Positions 33,717 to 43,315 of a DNA stretch of 64,000 nucleotides are shown here, one piece after another. This DNA comes from CAYXDR01 sp046498185 (GTDB lineage Bacteria > Desulfobacterota > DSM-4660 > Desulfatiglandales > Desulfatiglandaceae). The DNA is taken from positions 1 through 64,000 of the forward strand of contig JAWOBE010000076.1 in assembly GCA_046498185.1 (NCBI GenBank), read 5' to 3'. The notes under the pieces were generated by a model, which saw only the letters and a program-made list of their open reading frames with translations, made no database searches and was not told the origin of the DNA. The position numbers and the translations under genes were made by a program. Position 1 is the stretch's first letter; the number at the start of each line of letters is the position of its first letter.

Positions 33717-34946
33717 CTACGCCAAAACTACCTTCAAATATTTCTTTTTTCCTGCTCTCAACAATATATAGCCTTCAACAACATCATCAATAGAAACAGC
33801 CTGGTCATAGACGGATATTTTTTCCCCGTTTATATACGCGCCTCCCTGTGCTATCAACCGCCGGGCTTCGGCTCTCGTCCTTCTCAAACCGGATTTCTCG
33901 AAAAGCATATAGGCAGGAATCCCCTTTCGTATTTCTTCTGAGGAAATACTGAAGGTAGGCATGGAATCAGGAGATAATCCATCGCCGCTTCCGAAAAGTA
34001 GTCTTGATGCATCCCTGGCTTTTTCGGCTTCCTTCTTTCCGTGACAGAGGCTCGTAGCCTCGAAAGCCAAAACTTCCTTTGCCTTTCTGAGTTCCGCTCC
34101 CTCGACTAAGCTAAGGGGCTCGACTTCTTCCATCGGAAGAAGCGTGAATAATGCAAGGAATTTCCGCACGTCTCTGTCGTCCTGATTGATCCAGTATTGA
34201 TAATATTCATACGGCGAAGTCAGATCAGTATCCAGCCAGACCGCCCCCTTGTGGGTTTTGCCCATTTTAATACCGGAAGATGTAGTCAGAAGCGGAAAAG
34301 TTACACCATAAGCATCGGCTCCCTCGAGCCTTCTTATCAAATCAGTGCCGGCCAGTATGTTTCCCCACTGGTCGTTTCCGCCCATCTGAATTATGCAGTT
34401 GTGATCGACGAAAAGGCGCAAAAAATCGTATGCCTGAAGCAGCATATAGTTGAACTCAATGAAGCTTAAACCGGTTTCCAGCCTTTGTCTGTAACTTTCG
34501 GCTGTCAGCATCCTGTTGACACTGAAATGCCGACCGATGTCCCGAAGAAAATCTATGTAGTTCAGCCTGGTCAGCCAATCGGCATTGTTGAGCATCAACG
34601 CCCTTCCTTGTTCGAAATCCAGGAAACGTGAAAGCTGTTGTTTGATCCCGGCGGCATTGGCGTCCACTTCCTCTCGTGACAAAACAGGCCTTGCCTCTGT
34701 CTTTCCGCTGGGGTCCCCCACCAATGTCGTACCTCCTCCGATAAGGGCTATCGGCCGGTGACCGGCCCTTTGCATATGTACCAGAGACATTATCGGGAGA
34801 AGGTGCCCCACATGAAGACTGCCTGCTGTAGGATCAAACCCGACATAACAGGTCGTCGGCCGATCGAGCCTCTCACGAATCATCGCGGGATCAGTAGCCT
34901 GCTCGATAAAACCCCGCTCTTCAAAAACATCGAATACATTATCCAT
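33717..34946 (-). CDS. tyrS: Tyrosyl-tRNA synthetase
   Basis: A 409-residue class I synthetase. The HIGH-like motif is HVGH in TAGSLHVGHLLPIMS, the tyrosine-binding region includes FIEFNYMLLQAYDFLRL and GGNDQWGNILAGTDLIRR, the KMSKS-like loop reads KMGKT, and an S4 RNA-binding domain closes the protein (ARRLIAQGGAYINGEKI). It charges tRNA-Tyr. The start lies 4 bases after the stop of the RodZ-like gene. Confidence 0.97.
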   Translation of the reverse strand: MDNVFDVFEERGFIEQATDPAMIRERLDRPTTCYVGFDPTAGSLHVGHLLPIMSLVHMQRAGHRPIALIGGGTTLVGDPSGKTEARPVLSREEVDANAAGIKQQLSRFLDFEQGRALMLNNADWLTRLNYIDFLRDIGRHFSVNRMLTAESYRQRLETGLSFIEFNYMLLQAYDFLRLFVDHNCIIQMGGNDQWGNILAGTDLIRRLEGADAYGVTFPLLTTSSGIKMGKTHKGAVWLDTDLTSPYEYYQYWINQDDRDVRKFLALFTLLPMEEVEPLSLVEGAELRKAKEVLAFEATSLCHGKKEAEKARDASRLLFGSGDGLSPDSMPTFSISSEEIRKGIPAYMLFEKSGLRRTRAEARRLIAQGGAYINGEKISVYDQAVSIDDVVEGYILLRAGKKKYLKVVLA

Positions 34947-34950
34947 CTTT

Positions 34951-35979
34951 TTACTCCACAGTTTCCGGCAACCTCAACTTCACAACCTGACCGGAAGCTC
35001 CGAGGGCGCCAACCCTCTTTCCATTGAGTTCCAGAACAAGCCCCCCCGCATTGCCGATCAACAAATCAAACTTCCCACGGGCCTCCCACTCAGGCTCATT
35101 CCCCGGGGAAAATATATACTCCCTGGGTTCTTCACCATCTATGGATATACGCATCCAGGTCCTTTCCCTGACATACGCTTTCAGTGTCAAAGGCATTTTT
35201 TCAGTCGTGTTGTCCGCCTGTTCACCCACTTTGACTCCAGCCTGGTCAGAAACTTCGCCCGATCGAGTTTCAGACCCACGACCTCGCTCTTCCAATACCG
35301 GCGTGTCCAGCCCTGAAAGTTCTTCGGAAATGCCTCCCGGCACCGCAAAATCCGGTTCTGATATCGTTGACGCGCTCTCTTCGGTCTCGTTTTCGCTTAC
35401 GGAGGCGACCTGAGGGACCTTCTCTTCCTCGGCTGAGCCGGGCTTCTCAGATTCAGGCATTCGAATGTTCCTGTCACTATCCCCCACAGGTGAAACGGGT
35501 TCTGTTTGAACTACAGGTGGAGCTGTATCTTCACGGTCAGAAGAAATTTCCGGCCCCACGCCCCCACGCCAAACCAGGAACAACCCACCGAAAATACCGG
35601 CAATCACCAAACACATCAAAAATATTGACGGTTTTATTCTTCTTCTCGGCTTTTTCGGCTGAATTCCGGAAAAGGGACTTTTCCTGTCCGGCAAGGCGTC
35701 GCTGTGCCGTTCGATCAATCCGGCCGCATCCAGGTCCAGCGCGCGTGCATAAGTAGCGATAAAACCCCGCGCCAGAGCCGGGGACGGCAAAGCGTCCCAA
35801 TCTCCGCGTTCGAGGGCTTCCAGAAAACGAGGCCTAAGCCTGGTGGTTTCAGTCAAATCCCTGTAATCGAGATTTTTCGCCTCTCTTGCAGCCCTTAACC
35901 TGTTTCCCAACTCGACAACCGAGTTTTTTTCCGGGAAATCATTGTCCGAAACTTCAAATTCTTTATCAATTTCTTTCAT
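34951..35979 (-). CDS. RodZ-like helix-turn-helix membrane protein
   Basis: A 342-residue bitopic protein. A Cro/CI-type helix-turn-helix occupies residues ~25-90 (LRAAREAKNLDYRDLTETTRLRPRFLEALERGDWDALP). A basic stretch and a single transmembrane helix follow (KPSIFLMCLVIAGIFGGLFLVW). A low-complexity acidic/serine-rich linker leads to a C-terminal DUF4115-type beta domain (WMRISIDGEEPREYIFSPG). This is the RodZ architecture, which links MreB filaments to the cell-wall elongation machinery. It lies between a PPIase and tyrS in a tight run of genes. Confidence 0.9.
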   Translation of the reverse strand: MKEIDKEFEVSDNDFPEKNSVVELGNRLRAAREAKNLDYRDLTETTRLRPRFLEALERGDWDALPSPALARGFIATYARALDLDAAGLIERHSDALPDRKSPFSGIQPKKPRRRIKPSIFLMCLVIAGIFGGLFLVWRGGVGPEISSDREDTAPPVVQTEPVSPVGDSDRNIRMPESEKPGSAEEEKVPQVASVSENETEESASTISEPDFAVPGGISEELSGLDTPVLEERGRGSETRSGEVSDQAGVKVGEQADNTTEKMPLTLKAYVRERTWMRISIDGEEPREYIFSPGNEPEWEARGKFDLLIGNAGGLVLELNGKRVGALGASGQVVKLRLPETVE

Positions 35980-35991
35980 TTTAATGTACTT

Positions 35992-36960
35992 TCAGAGGAC
36001 AATTTTGATGTAGGCCTCCTCTTTGAGATCAGCTATCCACTTTTTGTATCTCGCGTCCATTTCCTTTTCGTAAAAAATGTCGTAGATCGCATCCTTTACT
36101 TTTTCAAAAGGTTTAACTTCTCCTTCGCTGCGCTCCAGCACCTTCAGGATCTGTACGCCTTCCGGCCTTATTATCGGTTCGGTTATCTCCCCAGGATCCA
36201 ATCGCTCAATTTGACCCAGGATTTGCTCATCAAGTTCAGACCATGAAAAAACCCCCAGATCTCCACCTTCACCGGCCCCGGGCCCCTTCGAAAACCTTGC
36301 CGCGAGTTCAGCGAATGACTCGCCGTCACTCAGTTGATCGTGGATCTTTTCGGCTTTGCTGATAGTCGCTGCGCGTTCGTCGGAGTCCGCGGGATTCTTG
36401 AACATCAAAACGATGCCGGCAAGATGCACCTTACCGCCGGAAGAAAAAGATTCTTCGTTGGATTCGTAATATTCCCGGACATCCTCTTCCCTGATGATTA
36501 TTCTCGATTTAACTTCAAAATTCACCAGCCTGTTCCGCTGAATGCTCCGCCGGAGATCGTCCCTGAGTTCTTCGAGAGAGGATTCCTCCCTCCGAAGGTT
36601 ATACAGCAGCTCTTCATCATTCCATCCATTGGAGTGTTTGAGCCGTTCGACCGCCGCGTCGACTTCTTCCTCTGAAACTTCTATACCCAGTTCCTTGACT
36701 TTGGAAATAGTGAGTTTTTCCTCCACGAGCAGGTCGAGCACCCTCCGACGTATTTCTTCAAATCTTTTCCGGTCCTCCGCTTTTAATCTTTCCGGATCAT
36801 TTCCCGTCAGCTCCCTTATGCTCTTGTTCAACTCATAGAGGGTCACCACATCTTCATTGACAAAAGCCACAACACAGTTTGTCACTTCTGCGTCGGCGCC
36901 GCACCAGCCGAACAACACGACAAACGAAATGATTACAAAACGGACAAAAACAGTTTTCAT
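35992..36960 (-). CDS. SurA-like periplasmic peptidylprolyl isomerase
   Basis: A 322-residue exported foldase. A Sec signal (MKTVFVRFVIISFVVLFGW) precedes a SurA-type N-terminal chaperone region (VAFVNEDVVTLYELNKSIREL) and one parvulin domain at ~175-270 (KVHLAGIVLM, FAELAARFSKGPGAGEGGDLGVFS, PIIRPEGVQILKVLE). One parvulin domain instead of the two in E. coli SurA is common in Desulfobacterota. It likely helps outer-membrane protein folding. It lies 246 bases downstream of mfd; that gap has no gene. Confidence 0.92.
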   Translation of the reverse strand: MKTVFVRFVIISFVVLFGWCGADAEVTNCVVAFVNEDVVTLYELNKSIRELTGNDPERLKAEDRKRFEEIRRRVLDLLVEEKLTISKVKELGIEVSEEEVDAAVERLKHSNGWNDEELLYNLRREESSLEELRDDLRRSIQRNRLVNFEVKSRIIIREEDVREYYESNEESFSSGGKVHLAGIVLMFKNPADSDERAATISKAEKIHDQLSDGESFAELAARFSKGPGAGEGGDLGVFSWSELDEQILGQIERLDPGEITEPIIRPEGVQILKVLERSEGEVKPFEKVKDAIYDIFYEKEMDARYKKWIADLKEEAYIKIVL

Positions 36961-37206
36961 AGTTCAGTATCCTGCCTTATTTTATAAATCAAGATCCAAA
37001 ATTTATAAGCTATCAGCACCACCTGAAAATGCAAGCACAAATTTCGCCGGCCTGATACCGTGGTTTTTCCGCCTGGAAAAGACACCTCGTTTCTCCCTGT
37101 TATTTATTGATCTCCGGCTTTTGTTCCTGCGTTGAACAAAAACCTGCCGCTTCTAATCGGAATCGATTTCAAAAGATGGGAAAACCGAGAAAAACTCCGT
37201 CTGTTT

Positions 37207-40200
37207 TCACTGCAAAAAATCAAAGTCTGCCAGTGCGTCTTTAACAGCAGGAACATCGGGGCGGGAACGAGCTACACCCACCCTCAACTTATACTGGGAA
37301 TGCATACGAAACTTGTGAGGAGCTCCGGAAACCAGCGAAACAAACCGCTCCGAATCCATCGCCGCATGCGGTGCAAATGTCAGCAACAGGTTGCCGGGGG
37401 ACACATCAAGTCTTGTAATGCCGTGTTTTTTCAAAAGCAGCCTGATGGACATGATATCGAGCAAATTGGTGACTTCCACAGGGGGTTGCCCGAATCGGTC
37501 GCGGATCTCTTCACCCATCGCCGAAAGTTCTTCAGGAGTTCGCACATGGCTGAGTCTCCGGTAAATATTCAACCTCAGGTCCATATCTTTTATATAACTC
37601 TCCGGAAGGTAAGCCGGCACATCCATGTTGACTTCGGGGTCCACATCCTCATGCCACTCTTCGCCCTTAAGTTCGGCCACAGCTTGTTCGATCAGCTTGA
37701 TATAAAGCTCATATCCGACCGCCGATATATGACCCGACTGTGCGAATCCGAGGATATTCCCACCTCCCCGAATTTTTAAATCGTGCATGGCCAGATGGAG
37801 GCCCGCGCCCAGATGGGAAAAATCCATCAAAGCCTGCAGACGCTTTTCCGCATCCCTGGTCAAATTGGACCCATTTGAAAGCAGCAGATAGGCATATGCT
37901 TTTTCACTGGCGCGCCCCACCCTACCTCGGAGCTGGTAAACCTGAGCCAATCCCATACGATCAACTTCGTTTATAATAATCGTATTCGCCGACGGGATGT
38001 CCAGCCCGGAATCGATAATGGTCGTGCATACCAGGACATCTACCTGCCGAGATAGAAATTCTTTCATCGTCTGCTCGAGTTCCCTCTCCTTCATTTGTCC
38101 ATGGGCGACCGCAAGCCGGGCTCCGGGCAAAAGACGCCGAAGGGAATCCGCTATCGACTCTATATTATGAACCCTGTTATGAACGAAAAAAACCTGCCCC
38201 CCCCTGCCCAATTCGCGCTCCACGGCGCCTGAAACGAGTCCCTCGTCATAGGAAGAAAGATATGTTTCGATCGAGAATCGATCCTGAGGAGGTGTCTCGA
38301 TTACCGTCAGGTCTCTTACTCCCATCATCGACATATGAAGCGTTCTGGGCACCGGGGTGGCGGTCAGGGCCAAAACATCCACAAGCGAACGATACTTTTT
38401 GAGAGCTTCCTTCTGTTTGACTCCGAAACGCTGCTCCTCGTCCACGACAAGCAGGCCGAGATCCTTAAAGCCAACATCCTTCTGAAGAAGTCGATGAGTC
38501 CCAACCACCACGTCCACCACCCCGGAGCGAAGCCTGGCCATCAGTTCCGACTGTTCTGAACGGGTCTTGAACCGGCTGAGGACTCCGATCCTCACCCCGA
38601 ACGGTTCGAGCCTCGGTTTAAAGGTTTCGTAATGCTGCTCTGCAAGTAGGGTAGTCGGAACGAGCACCGCAACCTGTTTTCCGTCGGATACCGCTTTGAA
38701 GGCGGCCCTCAAAGCAATTTCGGTCTTTCCGAAGCCCACGTCTCCGCAAATAAGCCGGTCCATAGGGCGTTCAGACATCATGTCGTCGAGTACATCTTCA
38801 ATCGCCGTGACCTGATCAGGGGTTTCTTCGTGCTCAAAACTCGCTTCGAACTCTCTGAAAAAATTGTCTGGAGGAGAAAAGCCGAACCCACTGCGATGCT
38901 TGCGCAAGGCGTATAGCTCCACGAGCTGACGTGCGATTCTTTTGACCGACTTTTTTGCTTTTGTCTTGACCGTATTCCATGATCTTCCGCCAAGCTGGTC
39001 GAGCTTCGGGTCGCCTTCATCAGCCCCTGCATAAAGTTGTAGGACTCCAAGTCGGTCGGCCGGGACATACAGTTTGTCACTTCCAGCATATTCTACAATA
39101 ACGAAATCGCCCACCCTGTTGTTCACGTTCATCGTAACCAGGCCACCGTAGCGGCCGATGCCGTGATCTTCATGTACAACGAAATCCCCTGGCTTAATCT
39201 GGCTGAAAGAAGACCATTTAATTCCATTTTCACTTGACCTGGAACCACGTGATACGCGTCTTCTTTTGGATCCGAAAATTTCATCTTCGGTGACAACGTA
39301 TAAACCGATTTCGGGCCAGGCGAATCCCCTGGCAAGACTCCCTATGCAAAAATACAATCCTGTGCCGGCAGGTATATCACGCCAAGCATGCATGATCCTC
39401 CCGCCGGTCACATTATAATTCTCAAAGATATCCTTAAGGCGGGAAGCCTGCTTCTCGGTTCGGCTGACCACAACGACGCAGTCACCGGCGGTAAGTCGGC
39501 GCGCAGTCTTCTCGGCCAGCGGTGACAAAGACACCCTGCCCTTTGATGCCAGCCGGACGTCAAGTTCCTCACTGTCGTCCAAAAGCCCACTGATTTCAAG
39601 CGTGGGAACGCTGCCTCCCGCACCGTTCAAAGCCAGAGAATCGATTTCGACTTTCTGCAAGCCGTCGGTCTTGTTATAAAGCTCACCGGCAGCCACCGTG
39701 AGACCCTCGGTTTCAGGAAACGGTGAACCTTTTTCAGCAGCCTCCAATCTGAATCTTTCAACATCCCTCTCGAAGGAATCGAGGGTACCCGAAGCCGCCC
39801 GGTCGAACCGTCTCGGTTCCAGCGCCAGGATAATTCCATCACCGGGGAAATAATCGAACACCGTGTCGAGGCTTTCATAGAAATGCCGCAGCCAAGCCTC
39901 CTGACCCGGGAATCTTTTCTCCGTCTCGTGCGGCTGCGGAAGCCGACCCATAGACCTCGCCCGGCGGAGTCCGGCCTCGTCCATTATCACCTCGCATGCC
40001 GGCAGGATAACGACTTCATCAAGCATACCACGAGATCTCTGCCCGACCGGATCGAATCTTCGGATCGACTCTATGCGGTCGCCATTGAATTCCAAGCGGA
40101 CCGGAAAGGGATATAACGGTGAAAATAGATCAATCACGCCGCCCCGAACCGAATAATCCCCATATTCTTCAACCAGTGGGGAACGTTCGTAGCCGCACGT

Positions 40201-40686
40201 TACCAGCCGTTCTATCAACCTGTCCCTGTCGGCTTCTTCGCCTGCAGCCAGATATTCCAAGGCATTTATGAAAGCTTGTTTCGGAAGAGTCCTGAAGCAT
40301 AAGGCTTCGATGGATGTAACGACAACAGGTTCTTTGCCTTCTATCAACGAAAACAACGAACGGATACGCCGGGAAACGACCCGGCCGTGAGGTCTCAAAC
40401 CTGCAAGAGGAGTAATATCGTATGGCGGAAACTCCTGGAGTCGGTCTGGGTAATCCTCGCCTGGCTTTTGGTCCTCGGACATGAAGAAAGAGAGTTCACG
40501 TTGCAAACGCTCGGCGTCTTTTCTTCCCGGTGCGACGACCAGGCATGGACGACTGATATTATAAAGCACCCGTGATATAAACCACGCCGCTGCGGAGCCT
40601 GTCAGCCCGTTTATTTCAACCCTTTTTTCACCATCCTCGATCCAGCCTCTGACTGTATCCAGGGGTGACCGCGAAACAGCCGTCAA
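37207..40686 (-). CDS. mfd: Transcription-repair coupling factor Mfd
   Basis: A 1159-residue DNA translocase that removes stalled RNA polymerase and recruits UvrA. The UvrB-like N-terminal module, the RNA-polymerase-interacting domain (GDFVVHEDHGIGRYGGLV), RecG-like helicase motifs (Walker A GDVGFGKTEIALRAAF, DEEQRFGVKQKE, QLRGRVGRASEKAYAYLL) and the C-terminal TRCF domain are all present. TTG 40686 is chosen because AAGGAG lies 9-10 bases upstream, inside the last codons of ldcA, whose stop is 7 bases away; the GTG at 40722 lacks such a site. The length is typical (1150-1180). Confidence 0.96.
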   Translation of the reverse strand: MTAVSRSPLDTVRGWIEDGEKRVEINGLTGSAAAWFISRVLYNISRPCLVVAPGRKDAERLQRELSFFMSEDQKPGEDYPDRLQEFPPYDITPLAGLRPHGRVVSRRIRSLFSLIEGKEPVVVTSIEALCFRTLPKQAFINALEYLAAGEEADRDRLIERLVTCGYERSPLVEEYGDYSVRGGVIDLFSPLYPFPVRLEFNGDRIESIRRFDPVGQRSRGMLDEVVILPACEVIMDEAGLRRARSMGRLPQPHETEKRFPGQEAWLRHFYESLDTVFDYFPGDGIILALEPRRFDRAASGTLDSFERDVERFRLEAAEKGSPFPETEGLTVAAGELYNKTDGLQKVEIDSLALNGAGGSVPTLEISGLLDDSEELDVRLASKGRVSLSPLAEKTARRLTAGDCVVVVSRTEKQASRLKDIFENYNVTGGRIMHAWRDIPAGTGLYFCIGSLARGFAWPEIGLYVVTEDEIFGSKRRRVSRGSRSSENGIKWSSFSQIKPGDFVVHEDHGIGRYGGLVTMNVNNRVGDFVIVEYAGSDKLYVPADRLGVLQLYAGADEGDPKLDQLGGRSWNTVKTKAKKSVKRIARQLVELYALRKHRSGFGFSPPDNFFREFEASFEHEETPDQVTAIEDVLDDMMSERPMDRLICGDVGFGKTEIALRAAFKAVSDGKQVAVLVPTTLLAEQHYETFKPRLEPFGVRIGVLSRFKTRSEQSELMARLRSGVVDVVVGTHRLLQKDVGFKDLGLLVVDEEQRFGVKQKEALKKYRSLVDVLALTATPVPRTLHMSMMGVRDLTVIETPPQDRFSIETYLSSYDEGLVSGAVERELGRGGQVFFVHNRVHNIESIADSLRRLLPGARLAVAHGQMKERELEQTMKEFLSRQVDVLVCTTIIDSGLDIPSANTIIINEVDRMGLAQVYQLRGRVGRASEKAYAYLLLSNGSNLTRDAEKRLQALMDFSHLGAGLHLAMHDLKIRGGGNILGFAQSGHISAVGYELYIKLIEQAVAELKGEEWHEDVDPEVNMDVPAYLPESYIKDMDLRLNIYRRLSHVRTPEELSAMGEEIRDRFGQPPVEVTNLLDIMSIRLLLKKHGITRLDVSPGNLLLTFAPHAAMDSERFVSLVSGAPHKFRMHSQYKLRVGVARSRPDVPAVKDALADFDFLQ

Positions 40687-40693
40687 ACCCAGT

Positions 40694-41605
40694 TTACTCC
40701 TTGAAGCATTTGCCTGTAACACGAAGCCTCAAACGGCATGCGTCCAATTCAGCCCGCACCCCAATCGGCAGCGCGATGTTGTCCAAGCCGTGTCCGAGAG
40801 GCAAACCTGAAGCCACCGGAACCCCGGAATCGGCCGTCACTTCGCCGAACATTTTATGTATTGCACTTATATCCCCACAATCAGTGAACCCGCCTGCCAC
40901 CAAACCGGCTATCCTCTTCAGCTGCCCGCCCAGCGCCAGCTGGGTAAGCATCCTGTCGATCCGGTAAAGCTGCTCGCCCCGATCCTCCAGGAATAAGATG
41001 CATCCGTCCAAAGCCGGCATGAACGGGGTTCCCGCCAAGTGACATATCATCGTCAGGTTTCCCCCGACAAGAAGTCCCTCGGCAGCTCCTTCGCGAATCA
41101 CGGGCCCCTTAAGAAACATCGAAGGAGACGAACGTCCCTGGAGCAAATCGAGCAACCCGTCCATCTGGTTGTTTCCCTTTTCCGCACAGTCCCTGATCAT
41201 CGGACCGTGGAAGCCCACGAGACCTGTTTCTCTCCACACCGATAACAAGAGCGCGGTTATGTCGCTGTAGCCCACGATTATTTTGGGATGAGAACGGATA
41301 AAATTAAAGTTTAACATCCCAAGAAGGCGCATTGTTCCATAGCCGCCTCTGGCACAAAGAACCGCTTTGACCTCGGTGTCCGTAAACATTTCGTGAAGAT
41401 CTTCGAGCCTGCTCTCGTCGTCAGCAGCGAGATACCCTTTTCTCTGATACAGGTGTCGCCCCAGGCGGATTTTAAATCCTCTCGCTTCGATCAATGAAAG
41501 ACCGACGGAGGTTTCAGCTTCGAAAACGGGACCTGCAGGCGAAATCACGCCTATGGTGTCGCCGGGAAAAAGCCTTCCGGGTAAAAGGTTTTTTCTATTG
41601 GGCAT
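40694..41605 (-). CDS. LD-carboxypeptidase (peptidase family S66)
   Basis: A 303-residue serine peptidase that trims the terminal D-alanine from murein tetrapeptides during cell-wall recycling. The N-terminal domain begins PGDTIGVISPAGP, the nucleophile serine is in VGYSDITALL, and the catalytic Glu and His lie in ILFLEDRGEQLYRIDRML and GHGLDNIALPIG. ATG 41605 with GGAAG upstream is preferred to TTG 41614. The gene ends 7 bases before mfd and contains that gene's Shine-Dalgarno. Confidence 0.93.
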   Translation of the reverse strand: MPNRKNLLPGRLFPGDTIGVISPAGPVFEAETSVGLSLIEARGFKIRLGRHLYQRKGYLAADDESRLEDLHEMFTDTEVKAVLCARGGYGTMRLLGMLNFNFIRSHPKIIVGYSDITALLLSVWRETGLVGFHGPMIRDCAEKGNNQMDGLLDLLQGRSSPSMFLKGPVIREGAAEGLLVGGNLTMICHLAGTPFMPALDGCILFLEDRGEQLYRIDRMLTQLALGGQLKRIAGLVAGGFTDCGDISAIHKMFGEVTADSGVPVASGLPLGHGLDNIALPIGVRAELDACRLRLRVTGKCFKE

Positions 41606-41629
41606 CGTATTCAACTTCCAGGGCCGTCC

Positions 41630-42409
41630 TCAAAATTTTTCCCTGTTACGCCGGTAGATGATCATCAAGCCCTCAAGGGTCAAAAACTCATCCACCCGGT
41701 GGACGGTTTCCGAAACATCGGATATCAACGGTGCAAGACCTCCCGTGGCCACCACCAGACAATTTTCGCCTGCTTCGGCCCACATCCGACGCACGATTCC
41801 GTCTACCAACCCGGCATAACCGTATATTATGCCGGCGTTCATGCAGCTGACGGTATCGGTCGCTATCACACGGCTTGGTTTCTTGAAAATTTCCACTCTG
41901 GGCAATTTAGACGCATGCTTGAACAAAGCTTCGCTGGATATGAAAACACCAGGCGCGATCACACCTCCTATGTATTCACCGCCACCGGTCACATAATCGA
42001 AAGTCGTTGCAGTGCCGAAGTCAACGACGATCAACGGCGCCGGATATTTGAAGAATGCCGCGACAGCGTTGACGATCCTGTCCGCACCGACTTCGTATCG
42101 GTTTTCGTGACGAATCTTGATCCCGGTATCCAGGTCAGGGCCTACCACCATGGGTTCGACCGAGAAATATTTTCCGGCGAATTTCAACACCGTGTCCAAA
42201 AAGGGTGGCACCACGCAGGAAACGATCACGCCTTCCACCTGCTTCATTCTCAACCCAGCGCATTGAAACAGGTTGCTGACCAGCACCGCAAGTTCATCGG
42301 CCGTTAACTCGCGCTCTGTTCGAATTCTCCAATCTGCAATGATACGATTCTCTTCGGTGACTCCGAGCACTGTATTTGTATTGCCTACATCAATGCAGAA
42401 AAGCATCAT
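41630..42409 (-). CDS. coaX: Type III pantothenate kinase
   Basis: A 259-residue ASKHA-fold kinase for the first step of coenzyme A synthesis. The phosphate-1 motif CIDVGNTNTVLGV is at the N-terminus, with GADRIVNAVAAFFKYP and DFGTATTFDYV for pantothenate and ATP binding, and GYIGGVIAPGV-like residues following. The start ATG 42409 has GGAGCGG directly upstream; a second ATG follows immediately. It lies 29 bases after folP in a cofactor and cell-wall gene run. Confidence 0.95.
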   Translation of the reverse strand: MMLFCIDVGNTNTVLGVTEENRIIADWRIRTERELTADELAVLVSNLFQCAGLRMKQVEGVIVSCVVPPFLDTVLKFAGKYFSVEPMVVGPDLDTGIKIRHENRYEVGADRIVNAVAAFFKYPAPLIVVDFGTATTFDYVTGGGEYIGGVIAPGVFISSEALFKHASKLPRVEIFKKPSRVIATDTVSCMNAGIIYGYAGLVDGIVRRMWAEAGENCLVVATGGLAPLISDVSETVHRVDEFLTLEGLMIIYRRNREKF

Positions 42410-42438
42410 CCGCTCCGCAACCGAAAAATTTACACGTT

Positions 42439-43284
42439 TTAGATCTTCTCTCGCATCACCGAGTCAATCACCCTGACCGCATCGACTGTCCCAGCAACAT
42501 CATGCATCCTTACGATACGGGCGCCCTTGAGTACGCAGGTAACGGCTGCGGCTATGCTTCCGATCACCCTTCCCGAAGGTTGAACGTCCAATATGTGGCC
42601 TATGAATGATTTCCGGGAAGGCCCGGCCAGCAGTGGCTTACCCAGCGCGCCGAGTTCGTTGAAACGATTGATGATGCTGAGATTGTGCTCGAAGGTCTTA
42701 CCGAAACCGATTCCAGGGTCTAATATCAAGAGCTCTTCCGAAATACCCGCGGAAACCGCTCGTTTTACCGCATCCTGCAGGAAACCTTTGATCTCCCCCA
42801 TCAGATTTTCATAGTGAGGCGCTTGTTGCATCGTTTCCGGACTGCCCTGCATATGCATCAAAACCACCGGTACCCTGGCGGCGGCCGCCACTCTGCCAAG
42901 GTTCGGATCAAAACGCAGTGCACTGATGTCGTTTATCATCGACGCACCGGCTTCGAGGGCGGCCTCCGCCACCTCGGCCTTCGTAGTGTCTATACTGATT
43001 GGAATCTCAAGACAGGCAGCAAGTTCACGGATGACAGGCACGACCCGCTCAATTTCTTCGCCAGAGGAAACACCCCCCGAAAACGGCCTCGTGGACTCCC
43101 CGCCGACATCTATTATATCGGCTCCTTCAAGAGCCATTTCTCGACCTCGGGCGACAGCTTCTTTCCGGTTCAAGAAAAAACCGCCATCGGAAAAGGAATC
43201 GGGCGTGACATTCAGAACGCCCATTACATGAGTCCTTTGATCCAGATCAAGCGTAAAACGCGACCATTTCAATCCGAAGCTCAT
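42439..43284 (-). CDS. folP: Dihydropteroate synthase
   Basis: A 281-residue TIM-barrel enzyme that joins p-aminobenzoate to the pterin diphosphate in folate synthesis. The signatures VMGVLNVTPDSFSDGG, DVGGESTRPFSGG, LILDPGIGFGKTFEHNL and AGPSRKSFIG are all present. It lies 31 bases after ftsH, the classic ftsH-folP neighbourhood. Confidence 0.96.
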   Translation of the reverse strand: MSFGLKWSRFTLDLDQRTHVMGVLNVTPDSFSDGGFFLNRKEAVARGREMALEGADIIDVGGESTRPFSGGVSSGEEIERVVPVIRELAACLEIPISIDTTKAEVAEAALEAGASMINDISALRFDPNLGRVAAAARVPVVLMHMQGSPETMQQAPHYENLMGEIKGFLQDAVKRAVSAGISEELLILDPGIGFGKTFEHNLSIINRFNELGALGKPLLAGPSRKSFIGHILDVQPSGRVIGSIAAAVTCVLKGARIVRMHDVAGTVDAVRVIDSVMREKI

Positions 43285-43315
43285 AACAAAAGCCCATCTA
43301 CCCCGTGCAGCAAAA

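Noticed and set aside
37132..37779. 215-codon plus-strand frame opposite the 3' end of mfd
   Set aside because: Antisense to the conserved C-terminal domain of Mfd, without motif or start signal.
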